Positions 47,946 through 60,800 of a stretch of DNA of 64,000 nucleotides are shown here, piece by piece (within the stretch, counting starts at the first letter, position 1; each line of letters starts with the position of its first letter). Made by a program: the position numbers and the translations under genes. The stretch is from Crotophaga sulcirostris (Eukaryota; Chordata; Aves; Cuculiformes; Crotophagidae), in NCBI GenBank assembly GCA_013397455.1, contig VYZB01000292.1:674350-738349 (forward strand), given 5' to 3'. Below the pieces are notes generated by a model, which saw only the letters and a list, made by a program, of their open reading frames with translations, was not told where the DNA came from and did no database searches.

Positions 47946-49128
47946 TCGGTACAAACTAGAGAGCTCTGTATTTAATAACATAAACTATCAAATCTCCCAT
48001 GCCCTTTGATTTCAGAGGTTTTATGGAAGCAAAATATGAATCATCAATACTTTATTCTGCATGAATTGCATTCAGGATTGTCCATTTAAAACAACCAAAC
48101 CCACATCAATACATGCGTCCTGTTACTGATCAAGCTTTTGCTCCTGTAAAGCTCGTCTGAGCAGATTGTTGTTTATTCTCATATGGTAAAGCATTTGGAA
48201 ACTATCAGTCATTTGGAGGGGGGAGATGAGAAAGGAAATTCCCAATATTTTGCATGTAGGGACAAATCCAGCCCCTGATTAACAGTTGCAACTGTTGTTG
48301 GTTTTGCCAGATTTAGTCTTGCTTCTAGCAGGACAGAGCTGAAAAATCATGGGCCTAATAAAACAGATTTATCATCTGGATGAAAATAGTTTCTTTATTC
48401 TCTGCATTCTGTGTCCTACACTGCTGAGGAACCCTTCAACATTCTTTTGCTTTTGACAATAAAATGGTTCCCATGGCAACACCATCTGATGTCACAGAAT
48501 CAAGGCATGTGAGGTCATAAATCCTTCAGAGGGAAAAATAAAATCACAAAGGACTCCCAAAACTTCACATAGCAGTGATTTAAGGTTAATATTGGCTTCT
48601 TTGTTCGCAAGACTTAGTTTCACCCTGTTTCCTTTTTTTTTCCCTAAATATTTTATTAAAAATAAAATTTAAAAAAAAAAAGTGGAAAGATTTCAGAAAG
48701 GAATTTCCTGTTGGCTGCTGTCCAGAAAACAGAGAATACCAGCAATAATGTGAACAATGAGAGTTCCTCCTCGGCCTGCTTCATGCAAGCTTGAGTCCTT
48801 CCGTAACATGACTGAAAGAGGGCAGCTCTCTGGAGGGGTTCCTGGGCTCTGGGGCAGAGGTTTGTATGGAAACATTTCATCTCTCTCCTGCTCCTTCCCC
48901 CTCCTCTGGGCTCCAAGTTACAAGAATCCAACAGGTCATGTTATGGAAATAAACATCCTACTACCGCACAGTGAGGAATGCTTTAAACAACTTGCTTAGG
49001 AAGGAAAAAATACAAGTTTGCATCTGATGAAGGGCAGGACACCAATGGCGTGCGTGAGTAGAGCAGAGGAGATGAGATTGTCAGCCAATTATTGTGTCTG
49101 CGGTCAGTTCCAGAAGTTTAAAAGGGAA
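47946..49128. other. No gene; T and A runs at 48630-48682
   Basis: Unique-looking sequence with a poly-T then A-rich run at 48630-48682. Nothing else was recognised. Confidence 0.45.
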
Positions 49129-49184
49129 GACTCGGTTGGACTCCATGACCTTAAAGGTCTTTTCCAACCTAAATGATTCTGTGA
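49129..49184 (+). mobile_element. CR1 LINE terminal fragment, 56 bp
   Basis: GACTCGGTTGGACTCCATGA, CCTTAAAGGTCTTTTCCAAC and CTAAATGATTCTGTGA are the last bases of a CR1 3' UTR with one octamer. It is among the shortest recognisable copies. Confidence 0.85.
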
Positions 49185-51810
49185 AGAGCCAAAAAACCTA
49201 CAGAAAGCAGGTAGATGTGAAATAACCTGTTCATTGCTTTTTTTCCTGATCAATGCTCAGCATCCTTTCATATGCAGGGTGCTGGCGACCATACATACAC
49301 ACAAGCACACGCATGCACCCACACACACTGATATTTCCTTTCCTACACCTTGGCTGAACCTCACCATTTCCCTCTTGTAACTATCATCTTTTACTCATGG
49401 TACCCTAAGAACCCTAAGAATCAGGCATTTGCTAAGCAGTTCGTAGAGTTTAAATAAGGAATTAGCCAGCTCATTGGGAGTCTGCCCTAGTAGTCAGAGA
49501 GAGACAACAGCAGACACTTAGGTCGTGAATAAGATTCTAAGAACTGAATTTTTAATATGCTCTATATCTTAATGCATATTTAAGAGTACAGATGTGTTTT
49601 TCTCAGCTTCCATCCATGGATCTCGAAACATTTTTTAATGGGTTTCTAGTTTAGACTGTGCTCTTTTATGAGGTAATGCAAAGGATGTTCTACCAGTGAG
49701 AAACAAATTCAATCTCCCAAGAAGAACGTGGCAGCAAAACCAAACAAACAATACCTTATTGTCAAGTCCAAACATCCACAATTTATGAGTCATGCACTTG
49801 AAAAGATACTTACTTAAATTACAGAATATATTAAAAAGAATATTTGTTAAAATTATGTATTTTTCCCAGCCTTACCAGCACACTGAGTTGCGGATTCCAG
49901 CCCTTCCGTAGTTGAGAAATGAGAAGTGTGTGCATTATGTAATGAAATAGATTTCACATGTTTGCATTACTTCAGGAGCTGGAACTGTTTGAAAATAAAA
50001 ACAACTGTCCTGAGACTCAATAAAATCATGTGAATTGGCAGCACCGTGTTTAAAACAGGAAGCAATGAATGGCAATGCTTTCACTCAGAACTCCAGGGAC
50101 AGGTAGAACACAATTACTAAAGGAGGAATTTACACCAGGCTGTGCTTAAATACACTCTCTGAAAAAGCCCGAAGTCCCTTATGACCCTAAAAGGCAAAAG
50201 GTACCAGGTGTGTGATTCATCCTTACCAATGTTTACCCTGTACCGTGGTGTCTCCTGAAGTTACAGGTCAGAGCTGGCTTCAGGAATATGTTCTACTCTA
50301 CCTTTGCTCCCTGCAAAGTTTGGCGTTCATCTGTGAAAACAATGACCCAGAGCAGGCGAGCTGGGAGATAACAGGAACACAGCACAAACACTGTGGCTTT
50401 TATACCGGTGGGATGTATTATAGTAACGCAAAGTTTATCTATCAGCTGCGAGTAGTGGCCAGTCCAGCCACAATCCCTCCCCACTCACCTGTTTGGTCAG
50501 TGGAAGTTAAATTCACTGTAATATAGTGTTGTGCCTACAGATTACTTTTCCACAACAACAAAGTGATAATGGATGGTGATGAAGCACTTGGATATATATT
50601 TCAGAACACTTTCTCGGTATAGTAGAGTTTCGGGCAGGGCTGGTTACATCCTGGATGTTGGCAGAAGAGGGTAATTACCAGTGCTGACCTAAGAGGGCTA
50701 TATATACTTATACCACATACATGGTCATGGAAACTACCACAAATCCGCTGTTTTTTCAAACCCATGATATTAATTTCCAACTATTATACAAATTAGCTTT
50801 ATACTTCACTGCTATGGTGCACCAGCCTCTTTCCATACCATCCACAGCAAAGTTACTATAGTAACTAATGTATTGTGAAAGAGAGGAAGAAGCTAAAAAG
50901 TAGCTAAAAAAAACCCCTTAAAAATGATAAAGACCAAAGAAAGGAAGTGTCTTTCCAAAACCAAAAAAACCCACACAACCAAAACTACGTAGGCATGGTT
51001 TTGTGGCCATTTTTTGGAACTACCAGCATCACTTCACTCAGGATGTTGTCACTTAAATTCATGTACGTTGTTTAGCCAAAGAGTTCTATGGCATCTAGCA
51101 CTGTTGCAGTTGGGCATCCATGGACTTCATAAAACAAAGGTTTTATTCCCTTTGTCAACACACAAAACTGTATAAAGAATTTCCTCTACTCTGCCATTAA
51201 TAACTGCAAGGCTTTAAAGTCCCTGAAAATGTCTATAACTTGTGTCAAATTGAATGATTACCTTTCAGAGGGGAGTTTCTGAAATCATGAAACCCTTCAT
51301 GAAATCCATGATATTAAAATTTCACCTTTTCAAATTTCGAGTGCAAAACAACCACGTTTGGCTTGAGTAGAGAAGAGTGGGACTGACAGATCAATACACA
51401 GAGTAATAGAAACTGTTATATATTACATACTAAAAAGAAGAAACCTCAACAGAACAGAAAGCACCCTAAAGTAAGGGATTAAAAAATTTGTAAGGATCAC
51501 TTTACCTGTGTGTATGAGTGTATTCATACAGTGCAGAGTCCGATTTTCCACTACCTACCGCATGTAAATCTTTATGTAAAACTATTATATCAGCACAGAA
51601 TTCATTCCTGATGCCATTTGACAGCTACTCAATGCAAAAAAAAGCTGTGGGACAGTAAAACCAGACACAAAAACAGAAGTTCAAGAACTTCAACTAGTTC
51701 ATCATTTCACTGCTTGAGGATATTCTTGATAAAGTCTAATGCTCTCTCCCTCTGTCAGCAATTCTCTTTCCTCAATCTTCTTTGATACTGTCTTCTTAAC
51801 AGGAAAGCTA
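49185..51810. other. No gene; CA-rich patch inside
   Basis: Contains a CA-rich patch at 49290-49328 and a 16-bp perfect palindrome AGTTACTATAGTAACT at 50851-50866, about what is expected by chance in a window this size. No gene was recognised. Confidence 0.45.
49290..49328. repeat. Imperfect CA-rich microsatellite
   Basis: CATACATACACACAAGCACA, then CGCATGCACCCACACACAC. It is a degenerate (CA)n patch. Confidence 0.85.
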
Positions 51811-52533
51811 TCATAAAATCATGGAATGGTTTGGGTTGGAAGGGATCTCAAAGCCCATCCAATTCCATCCCCCTGCCATGGCCAGGGACACCTCCCACTG
51901 GATCAGGGTGCTCAAAGCCCCATCCAACCTGGCCTTGAACACCTCCAGGGATGGGGCAGCCACGACTTCTCTGGGCAACCTGGGCCAGGACCTCCCCACT
52001 CTCAGAGGAAAATATTTCTTCCCAAGATCTCATCTCAATCTCCCCTCTGTCAGCTGAAAACCATTCCACCTTGTCCCATCCCTGCACTCCCTGGTCAAGA
52101 GACCCTCCCCAGCTTTCCTGCAGCCCCTTTCAGTACTGGTAGGCTGCTCTAAATTCTCCCCGCAGCTTTCACTCCTCCAGTCTGAACAACCCCAACTCTC
52201 TCAGCCTGTCCTCATACAGGAGGTTCTCCAGCCCTTGAATCACCTCCCTGACATCCTCTGGACTCGCTCCAACAGCTCCATGACCTTCCTGTGCTGAGGA
52301 CTCCAAAACTGGACACAGGACTCCAGGTGGGGTCTCAACAGAGCAGAGCAGAGGGGCAGAATCCCCTCCCTCACTCTGCTGGTCCCACTGCTTTCGATGC
52401 AGCCCAGGATGTAGTTGGCTTTCTGGGCTATGAGCACACATCGCTGGCTCATGTTGAGATTCCCATCCACGGCTATCCCCAAGTTCTTCTCTACTAGGTT
52501 GCACCCAATCCATCCTCTGCCCAGCCTGTATTT
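51811..52533 (-). mobile_element. CR1 LINE 3' fragment, minus strand, 720 bp (longest copy)
   Basis: On the minus strand it enters ORF2 at YRLGRGWIGCNLVEKNLGI, followed by LNMSQRC, ILGCIESS, LLRPHLESCVQFWSPQH and LLERVQR. A frameshift near 52255 moves the next block ([17 protein letters not shown]) into another frame, and the last block (LPREVVAAPSLEVFKARLDG) is in a third. The plus-strand start shows the inverted tail TCATGGAATGGTTTGGGTTG. Homology stops at about 52533. It is the longest CR1 remnant in the window and is not functional. Confidence 0.97.
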
Positions 52534-53145
52534 TGGTCGACACATTTTTCTGTTTTCCGATGTCTCCATGGCACTGTCAGAAAAAGCCAGTCCCCCTGGA
52601 TGCTTTCTGCAACTGACGTTTCCCAAACACTTTTTAGAGAATGTGAAAAGCAGTAAAAATGGTTTCTATTCAATCTCTTGGGACTGGATCATTCAGTCAA
52701 CCAAAGACTCTAGCAGCTGGTCAGAAGTCACATGTCAACGACAACAAGCTAACCCAGTTGACTCTGAGGTAGGCAAAGGATACATGGAAAACTGCAATTG
52801 CAATCAGTTGAATAATAAAAACATAGCAAACCATTTGGAATCTTTCTAAGACCTTTTTTCATTCTGCAAATAGTTTGCAAACCTCAAAAAAACCCATCAA
52901 TGTTCTAAAATAAAGGCTTTGCCACCAGATATTTTACTTGGCTGCAACAAACGGGGCAACACTAAAGCTCTGCTTCAGCATCCTTCAGGTATCAAACTCT
53001 TGCACCTCACTAACCATTGAACTAATGGCCCTGTAAATAAAACTCGGACAGCTGGTGAGGGGAGAATTACAGAGAAACTGAACTCATATCCCCTTGTTCC
53101 CTCCAGTGTCTTATCTAGAATCTCAGTGGTGAACTTCAGAATTTT

Positions 53146-53166
53146 AGAAAGAAAGAAAGAAAGAAA
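53146..53166. repeat. (AGAA)n microsatellite, about 5 units
   Basis: AGAAAGAAAGAAAGAAAGAA forms an uninterrupted tetranucleotide array. Confidence 0.95.
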
Positions 53167-55348
53167 TTGAATTTCCTATTCACAGGAACTAAACCCTATC
53201 AAAAGCATCTAACAAAAAGTTCTAAGCTTCTCCCAGTGAACCTGAATTGACAAGTTCACCTGTATTTCTCATTCCTTTTGATTATCCTTTCCCTCAACAC
53301 ACAGAAAAGATAGCACATACTCTTCAGACAGTCTAATATTTTTTTAATCAAAAGGAAATTAAAGAAGAGGCAATGATGTACATTCCTTCTGGGGAAAGTA
53401 GAAGCCATATTCCTATCCTGTCTTAAAATAGCCTGATTGAACTACAATATTTGCATTACAATTCTGGGTCAGCTGCACCATGGGATTATGCGTGCAGATC
53501 AGAGGGTTGTTTAGTTTTTATTTCCAGCCTTGTGGATTTTTCACATTATATCCATTCTGCTGCACATTCCTCCTGATAGAATATATTGATGCAGCATGGA
53601 ACAATTGGGGAGATTTACTCCCTGGATATCTGGAGTAGGAAACAAGGCCTACGGCAGTTTTATTCATTTGAAGTGGAAATCTTTGCTGCAGAGTATCAAG
53701 TGTCAAAGTAGACAAAAGAGCCTTTGATTCCTTTCAAACATTGATTCCGATTCTGATATTCTCTACCTCTATATCAAACCATAGTGCTCTACACTACACT
53801 ACTCTGGATCCTACCTGGTATCTATAAAGTGAGGACCAAGTGATGCTTGTGAGGTGTCATCCAGTGAGAAGTCTTGCCTGTCAACTTCAACTGAACAAAT
53901 GTCCACTGGAGCTCAGCAGAAGTTTCCAATTCATTTCAGTTTCTTCACATATCGTACGTCAAACTCTTGAATATATTTTTATCAGAATAATTTACAAACC
54001 TATTCACTGGGTAATTCTTCATCTACTGGTAGCTCTCAGTGGACAGTTCATGTGTACAATTCAGCCTGAGCTACTTACCTACAGAGGTGAGGTGTTTTTG
54101 TATTCTCTTCTGGCAGCAGTGATTCTAAGTCACACACAGCCCTCGCAAAGGCCCATCTACACTGACCCTACATTTCAGACCCAGCTTTCTTTACCAGTTT
54201 GTGTGTAAGAAACAGAGCACTTGATCATAAAGGGGAATCGTAAGTATTAATTAAAGTTATTTAAAAACATTTGCTGAAAGGGACTGCAGGAATGTGAAAC
54301 ATTATTAGCTGTCTTGTACCGAAATAGTGAACAAATTCATCCATTTACAAAAATCAGAGATTGAAGAAACCATAAAGTCCCTAATTCTGATTAGTGTAGC
54401 AACTAGTGTATTCTAAGAACGTTACTCAGTCTTAGTCAGTGATTTCACTTCTATCATATTTCTTAGAAATGTGCTCCTCTCTAAGCTGACTCATCATTAG
54501 GAACAAATCTCATCATATCATTTTACCTCCAGAACTTACACTCCTTTATATCATTTTTAATGGGTTTTCCTGAGTTTTTCCTTGGGGTTTTATGCCGCAC
54601 ATTCTGGGTTTTACTTTGCAGTTTCACAACATTTGTGGCTTTCTGAAACATTTTAGTATCAGACCTTTTCTCCCTTACATTTCTCTTCCAAGCTGTAGAC
54701 AAAAAACTCTTTTGATTTGCCTTCCTGATCAAACCTCCAGACAGTTCATCCTTTGAGCTGATGCTGATATGAGTTTCCCCTGCTTGGTATAAATATCTCT
54801 TATGCTAGAACTGGTACACGGGCTACAGTGCATGCACTTCAGGGAGGAAATCACTGTGCAAGATCTGACTGGAGCAAATGAAAGAGTACAATCTTTTCCA
54901 GAAGAAGTTCATGTTCCTGGCCCTGTACCACTGAAAAAGATGTTTTATTTCCATAAGATAGTTTATCCTTACCACACTGCTATAATTTCAAAGTGAACCC
55001 GCTGCAGAACTTGTCTTTCTATTTTGAGAAGTGAAAACATTAAGATTTATTTTGATAGCTGAAATATTTCCATTTATTAACACAAGAAATTGTTTAGAGA
55101 AGGCCAAGCAGTTGATGAACTGTAATTACTTTCACAGCTGATTAACAATACATGTGCACGTCCGGTTTTTTTTTTTTATTCCTTTACTGTCATTCCTAAT
55201 ACACTCATACATAGGAACCTCACAGATTTCTGTACCAGTGTAATCAGTGTCATGCAAACAGAAGGGGAAAAAAGGTCCACTCCTCCAGTTTCATGTCTAT
55301 AGAGGACATTTGATTTTCTATAACATGAAATTCTGATGAAGAAGCCAG

Positions 55349-55378
55349 AACATGACATACATTCCAACATGACATACA
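55349..55378. repeat. 17-bp direct repeat
   Basis: AACATGACATACA occurs at 55349 and again at 55366, with four unrelated bases between. It is a minor local duplication. Confidence 0.85.
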
Positions 55379-55557
55379 CAAGATGGGTTAAAAGCTGGCT
55401 GCTAGGCCTTACAATTCAACAATTTGGAAAAAGTTCCCACTTTCAGTCTGCTAGGCAGGAGTCTTTGCTTTGAGTGTTTTCTAGATATGCAGTGTCTTCT
55501 ACAAGAACAAAAAAGACCTTTTTTTTTTAAAGCTACCTACCTGTGTATGCAAACCAG

Positions 55558-55611
55558 CTCTCTTTTCTCCCTTCCCCTTCCCTTTCCCTTTCTCTCTGTC
55601 TCTTTCCTCTC
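55558..55611 (+). repeat. Homopyrimidine tract
   Basis: There are forty consecutive pyrimidines (55558-55597), one G, then thirteen more pyrimidines. The CCTTCCC/CCCTTTCCC parts are partly mirror-symmetric, a composition that can form triplex (H-DNA) structure. No splice acceptor use is supported, although CACCCACAG follows at 55614-55621. Confidence 0.9.
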
Positions 55612-55688
55612 ACACCCACAGCTGAGACCTGGGATGGAACAGCCACCGTTACCTCCTCGGCAGAAAACAGTAACAGCATTTCATGTAT

Positions 55689-55784
55689 GTTAATGAAGAT
55701 GGTATTAATGAAGATATTAATAAACATATTAATAAACATAATTAAGATATGAATAAAAATATTAATGAAGATATTAATAAACAC
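55689..55784. repeat. 12-bp AT-rich minisatellite, about 7-8 degenerate units
   Basis: Units ATTAATGAAGAT and ATTAATAAACAT occur at 55704, 55716, 55728, 55761 and 55773, with more degenerate units at 55689 and 55741-55760 and a small insertion of three bases at 55701. On the minus strand it gives a meaningless FINI/FINT peptide repeat. Confidence 0.93.
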
Positions 55785-57481
55785 CTTCCACTGTGGCTGA
55801 GCAAAACAGTGTTTGAAACTCATAAGTTACTGAGAGGAGGAAAGAGAGTGAGGGTAATATTATAGAAATAAACACAACCACTGGCTGAACAAGCCAAGGG
55901 CAACGCAGAGATTTTTCACTTCCTTCACGCTCGCATCTGTAACAGAGAGAACATATCAGAAGTCCCATCAGGTTCTGTGTGCTGACTATGAATACGATAC
56001 TCCTGAGCACATTTTTATGGTTTAATTTTGTTTAATGCTACTATTGCTAATATCCACTTAGAAGCATGGAATTAAAATGTTTTTTGTTATCACTATCATA
56101 TTTTTCTGTTTGGCAGACTGATTATTTAGTCTTTATTCCTAATGGGAACGTAGTGTATACATTCCTTGAAAGGAATATGAAGTGCAATTTTTTTTTGTGC
56201 ACAAGCTTTTTCCTGGGTGTCTCAGTTCAACATTGCCCAGGGTGCTTTAGTAGTTAACTTTCACTCCCTCTGCTGGCTCTCAGGCATCAGAGCAGAAGAC
56301 AGTATTTTGTTTAGGTCCTACAAAACCAAAATGTGTTTACCATTACTTTTATATAAAAGTAATGGTAGCAATTAAAGGAACTTATGACCCATTAAAACAG
56401 TTGTGGATGCATTGACTTTATGCAGTTAGCAAGTTGGGATGTTTTCGTCTACGTGGACCTTCCAAGTCACTCCTCAGGAGTTCTAACCAGCAATGTGGAC
56501 AACTACAGCCAGCAGCTCAACACAGTCAGCACTTGAACATGTTCATTGCCAGTCTCAAATCTGATGTCATAGTGAGAATCTGAAACCATCAGACAAGGAG
56601 ACAAGAGGAATAGTGCAGCTGACATAGCTATCAGCCAAGACTACGGAGATCCTTTGGAGAAAATCAGCAGCAGATACAATTTAAAGAGATAACTACGAAA
56701 GATGGATGATAAGCAAACCAAAAGTGTGTAGAAGGAGTAGACCAATTAATCCCCTGAACAGCAAGGGGAGTTCAAACTGAAAGATTCAGTAATGCAGACG
56801 TACAAAAAAATGTTGCCAACAGCAAACACGGTTCCTGGTGACAAGACAGCCCTTTTTCTTTTCCTGTAATAATTGTGGAATTTGTGCCTATAAAGCCAAG
56901 GATAATCTCAACCACTTTGCAGCATCACTATCTGCATCTGAAATACAAAGGTCTTTTTCAACCTTACAGCTGGCCCTTCTGCTCTTCCATCATTATGGTT
57001 GACACAGCTGACAAGTTTATCTATCTTAACTGCACTCTCCCTAGCACAGCAAGAATTGCTGACAAGCATCTCTGCTTTCAAAACAAGCCGAACACTGGGT
57101 TTTCTGCAAAACCATGTCTGGAGCGATCAAAAGATCCTGTACTCTCCCTGGATCTCTTTTAGAATAGTCTGGTTTTATTCCTGCTGTTCTTCATGATCCT
57201 TCATAGAGCAGCTCCAACAGCATGACCTCCAGGGCTGCCTGCATAGGAGTCTGGGAATCTGCGGACATGACCATGCTGGAAGCACTGACCTTCCAGCTCA
57301 CAGTACGTCACCTCCTATTGGAACCTTCCTCATACCATGAAGACATCGGCAGCCCTCCTTGGAGTTGGTCAGGTCGGGATCAGCAACACCCAAATAAAAG
57401 ACCTTGGACCAAGAGATCTGAACATAAACTTCTTACGATGTTCTCTCAGTATCTATGGCAAAATGCACAGACAACCTGATG
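55785..57481. other. No gene; contains a perfect palindrome
   Basis: A 30-bp palindrome lies at 56338-56367. The segment 57170-57480 is less AT-rich and has AATAAA at about 57394-57399; it could be an eroded LTR end, but no terminal repeats could be identified. Nothing else was recognised. Confidence 0.4.
56338..56367. repeat. Perfect 30-bp palindrome
   Basis: The left arm TACCATTACTTTTAT (56338-56352) is followed without spacer by its exact reverse complement ATAAAAGTAATGGTA (56353-56367). The symmetry breaks at the next base on each side. With no loop it cannot be a typical microRNA hairpin. It may come from a local inverted duplication or from a short inverted-repeat insertion. Confidence 0.97.
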
Positions 57482-57824
57482 GACAACTACCTAAAAGGAG
57501 GTTGTAGTCAAGCGGGCGTTGGTCTCTTCTCACAGGTGGCCAGTGACACAACTAGAGGGCACTGACTTAAGCTTCATCAGGGGAGGTTTAGACTTGATGT
57601 TAGGAAGAAGTTCTTCACTGAAAGGGTGATTGGCCACTGGAATGCGCTGCCCAGGGAGGTGGTGGAGTCGTCGACCCTGGATGTGTTTAAGGGAAGACTG
57701 GATGAGGCACTGAGTGCCATGGTTTAGATGATGGGATGGTGTTAGTGTTGGCTTATAGGTTGGACTTGATGATCTCAGAGGTCCCTTCCAACCTGGTGAT
57801 ACTGTGATACTGTGATACTGTGAC
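57482..57824 (+). mobile_element. CR1 LINE 3' fragment, GATACTGT-type tail
   Basis: The frame starts at [18 protein letters not shown], meets a TGA in place of a glycine codon after DTTRGH (about 57564), then continues in frame with [28 protein letters not shown] and [15 protein letters not shown] to TAG. The 3' UTR TTGGACTTGATGATCTCAGA ends in three perfect GATACTGT units (57797-57823). It is the same subfamily as the 40231-40606 copy and its opposite in orientation. Confidence 0.97.
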
Positions 57825-60800
57825 AGAAGAGAAAGCTCATAAAGAACCAATTAACACCTTCTTATCACATAAAACTCACATCTGTTCCTCCTCGGTGGTG
57901 TGTTTCCGAACAGCAGCATGTAGTAATGGTAAAAATAAATTGGTTATGACACATTGAAAGAGTGGTCACCACCAGCAGCAATAAACAACAACAACAGAAA
58001 AGCTTCCAGTAGCTACAAAACCTGAGCACCATAAAGAGATGTTTAGAGACAAAGGTTATGATAATGACAAACAAACCTAATGCATTCTGTTTAAAACAAA
58101 GCAAATCCCAGGTCTGACACATAGACATTTTTAAGCATGACATGAGGCATCACTGAAAGACTGTAGAGAGACATAAAATGAAAAATAAATTATTTTTAGG
58201 AGTTCTGATGCTTCTCTGGGAACGTCTAGAAAACATTTTAGACTTGAAGAATGCACAGTTTGCCTACAGGTCTCTCAGTGTTAATCTGAAAGGCATCCAT
58301 GTTCGGTGAACTTCTACATACGCCTGGGAATGTTCTGAAAATGGTCCCTATCATCAATCCCTGGTTTGAGTGGTTTTATGAGAGACATGCGTGCAGTCAG
58401 AGTCTGGTTTGAGAACATTACTGAGTTCCCCAGCGTTAATGTCACCTGGCAACCCAGTGTCCACTGGTTGCAGTGGCTGCTCGTACAAGGTGACCTCCTG
58501 CTCTTGTGAAAGGGGAGTTACGTGATCTGTGCAGAACTGCACAGCTGAGAAAGTCATTAGAGAGACAGACCTACGACTACCAAAAAAACGAGGAGCTTTT
58601 TCTTTAATATATTAGATGAAGCCTTCTTGAGGCAAAAAAAATTTTAAACTACCTCCCAGATGAACCAGTGTCACATGGGACTCCACAGGGATGTAAATAG
58701 CCATTTTTATGGGCCAAACATAAACCCATAGGTCATCTATTCTTCAGACCCTACAGTCTATGACACTGACAACCATGCATTAAGAAATAAATTGCACATA
58801 AAAGGAAGCACAATTAAGTCCATCACTATTCTAGGTATTAGCTTCCCTTGAATAAGTGCTGTGTGGAGTGCGACTTGAACTACCTGACATACACTGGCAA
58901 CCAGATGCATTTGAATGGATGGTTCTTCTCTGAAGGCTGCTGCCAGACTCCCATATATTGGCATGCAGGCTGAGAATGACTTGCTCAGCATTTACTTTGA
59001 CTTCATATGGTCCATATTGAAGCGTGTGACAATATGGGAGCTGGCCAAATGTGTAATCCGAGTATCTTAGAAACAGCACCCTTTAAATTTCAGTCATCTT
59101 AATCTCACTGAGTCGTGCTTTGGATTCCAGGTTAAAGCAAGAACTTTCTGTTCGTGTCTAAATGGACAGATACACAAGAATAAGAAAGAAACATGCAGAA
59201 GAAGAAACTTTCCTAGCCTTCTCCCACTCTGTCTATGGTAGATGGATAGAAATGGGACAGAGTAAATTATGTAGCACAAGCCCAAGACTTTGCCCAAAGG
59301 TACAACCTAGTATAAAATATGGAATCAGAGCCTTGAAGAGCCTTGCCACCTAGTCCTTCTCTCTGCTCTACAGCAAGAGCAATTCATGCTTATACAGATT
59401 CTTCTAAAATCCTTCAACTTCCCTAAGAAATCTATTTCAGTGGTTTACTGCCATTACTATAGGCAAAAATTTGCTAAAACCTCGTCTGTCTTCCTTGCCC
59501 AACTGCAGACTGTTTTTTCATGTTCTATTCACTATGAATTGAAGAAAAATGGATCCTCTCTCTTTACATCAGCCTCTTATGTATTTGAAGAAGAATATCA
59601 GGTCTCTTTCATAGCTGTATAAAGAATTCTATTTCTGTTTTTGCTTCAGAAGGAGGACCAACACTTTTTGCAGAGTCTCCCTCAAGTTACTGAGTTATAA
59701 ATCTCCACTAGTAATCTGCACATTCAGGTATCTTCTCCTTGCCTCTCCCTAGAGCAAGACCAGAAAGATCTCTACAAATCTTACTTGTCAAACTGAAGCC
59801 CATGCAGGAGGCAGGAGGCCTTTCTGGGAAAGAATGAGGAACTGACACCCCTCAGGCCCAAGAAGTGAATTCACAATTATACTTCATCAAGTTTGGTTTA
59901 TCACATTGCAACTTTGATCCCTGCTCTTTCAGATGGTCCCCCGGTTCCCTGCCAAAGTGTAAGGTGCTTTGAAAATTTGCGGTGTCTGGGATGTAGACTT
60001 TTTATTCTCCAGAATTCTGTAGTTTATTGCAAATAAATTGGACGTGTATGAACTGACAGATCCTCCCTTTTCTTTGTTATGGAGAAGGTCACACATCACA
60101 GTCCTTGTGAAGAGCCAAGAGGCCAGTCTCAGGTCTATGTTACTGTATAGCATGAAGTCCACAGAGAAGAAAAAACATGGACAACTGAGAAATAACTTCT
60201 CAATTTCAACCTCCATTTTTTCCAGTCATTCCAGTCACTGCATGCTGTAGCTTCATTCTAGCAGAACTCACTCTAATGAGGAAGATATTTTAATTAAGAA
60301 TCCTGCTTTTTTGATACTGCATTTGTGCTGAAAAGAAGTCAGAAATGCTCAATATAAGGATTTTTTTCTGATGTAAGTACAAAACGTAACTGGAATACTC
60401 AATAATGCCATAGGCCCTACAAACCAGAAATGGAAAATAGGACCGCAGTGACAGACAGTAGGTCTGGCCCTTAACTTCAACTGAGAAGACAGGAAAATAT
60501 GTGAGGACCAAGCCACAGTGTCTCAAGAACAGTCCAAAACCACATTTGCAGCGAGCTAGCCTCTCTGCTCTAGTGCTTCAATGGTTAGAATCAAATCTCT
60601 TAATGTCAATTCTTTTAAAACTCAGAATCATTGAAACAGACACCTATTTTTTTTAGACCTACACCAGTGTAATGAAGGGTTAATATTTAAGGAGTTATGG
60701 ATTTAACTAAGTAATCAGGAGTACGTTGGTATTCCCAACCTCAGAGAAAACTCAAGGCAGGGATTACCTCGTGCAATCTGCTCAAAATAAAATAAAAATA

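Larger units (their letters stand above)
52534..55557. other. No gene; one microsatellite and a small duplication
   Basis: Unique-looking sequence with an AGAA microsatellite (53146-53166), a 17-bp direct repeat (55349-55378) and a poly-T run at about 55167-55178. The 122-codon frame at 53840-54208 has no motif. Confidence 0.45.

Noticed and set aside
50851..50866. 16-bp perfect palindrome AGTTACTATAGTAACT
   Set aside because: About one such palindrome is expected by chance in 64 kb.
52534..52626. Continuation of the minus-strand CR1 beyond 52533
   Set aside because: The open frame runs on, but the translated text no longer resembles CR1 ORF2, so the frame simply reads into flanking DNA.
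55533..55823. Minus-strand frame encoding a repeated isoleucine/asparagine/phenylalanine peptide
   Set aside because: The peptide is only the translation of the 12-bp minisatellite and the pyrimidine tract.
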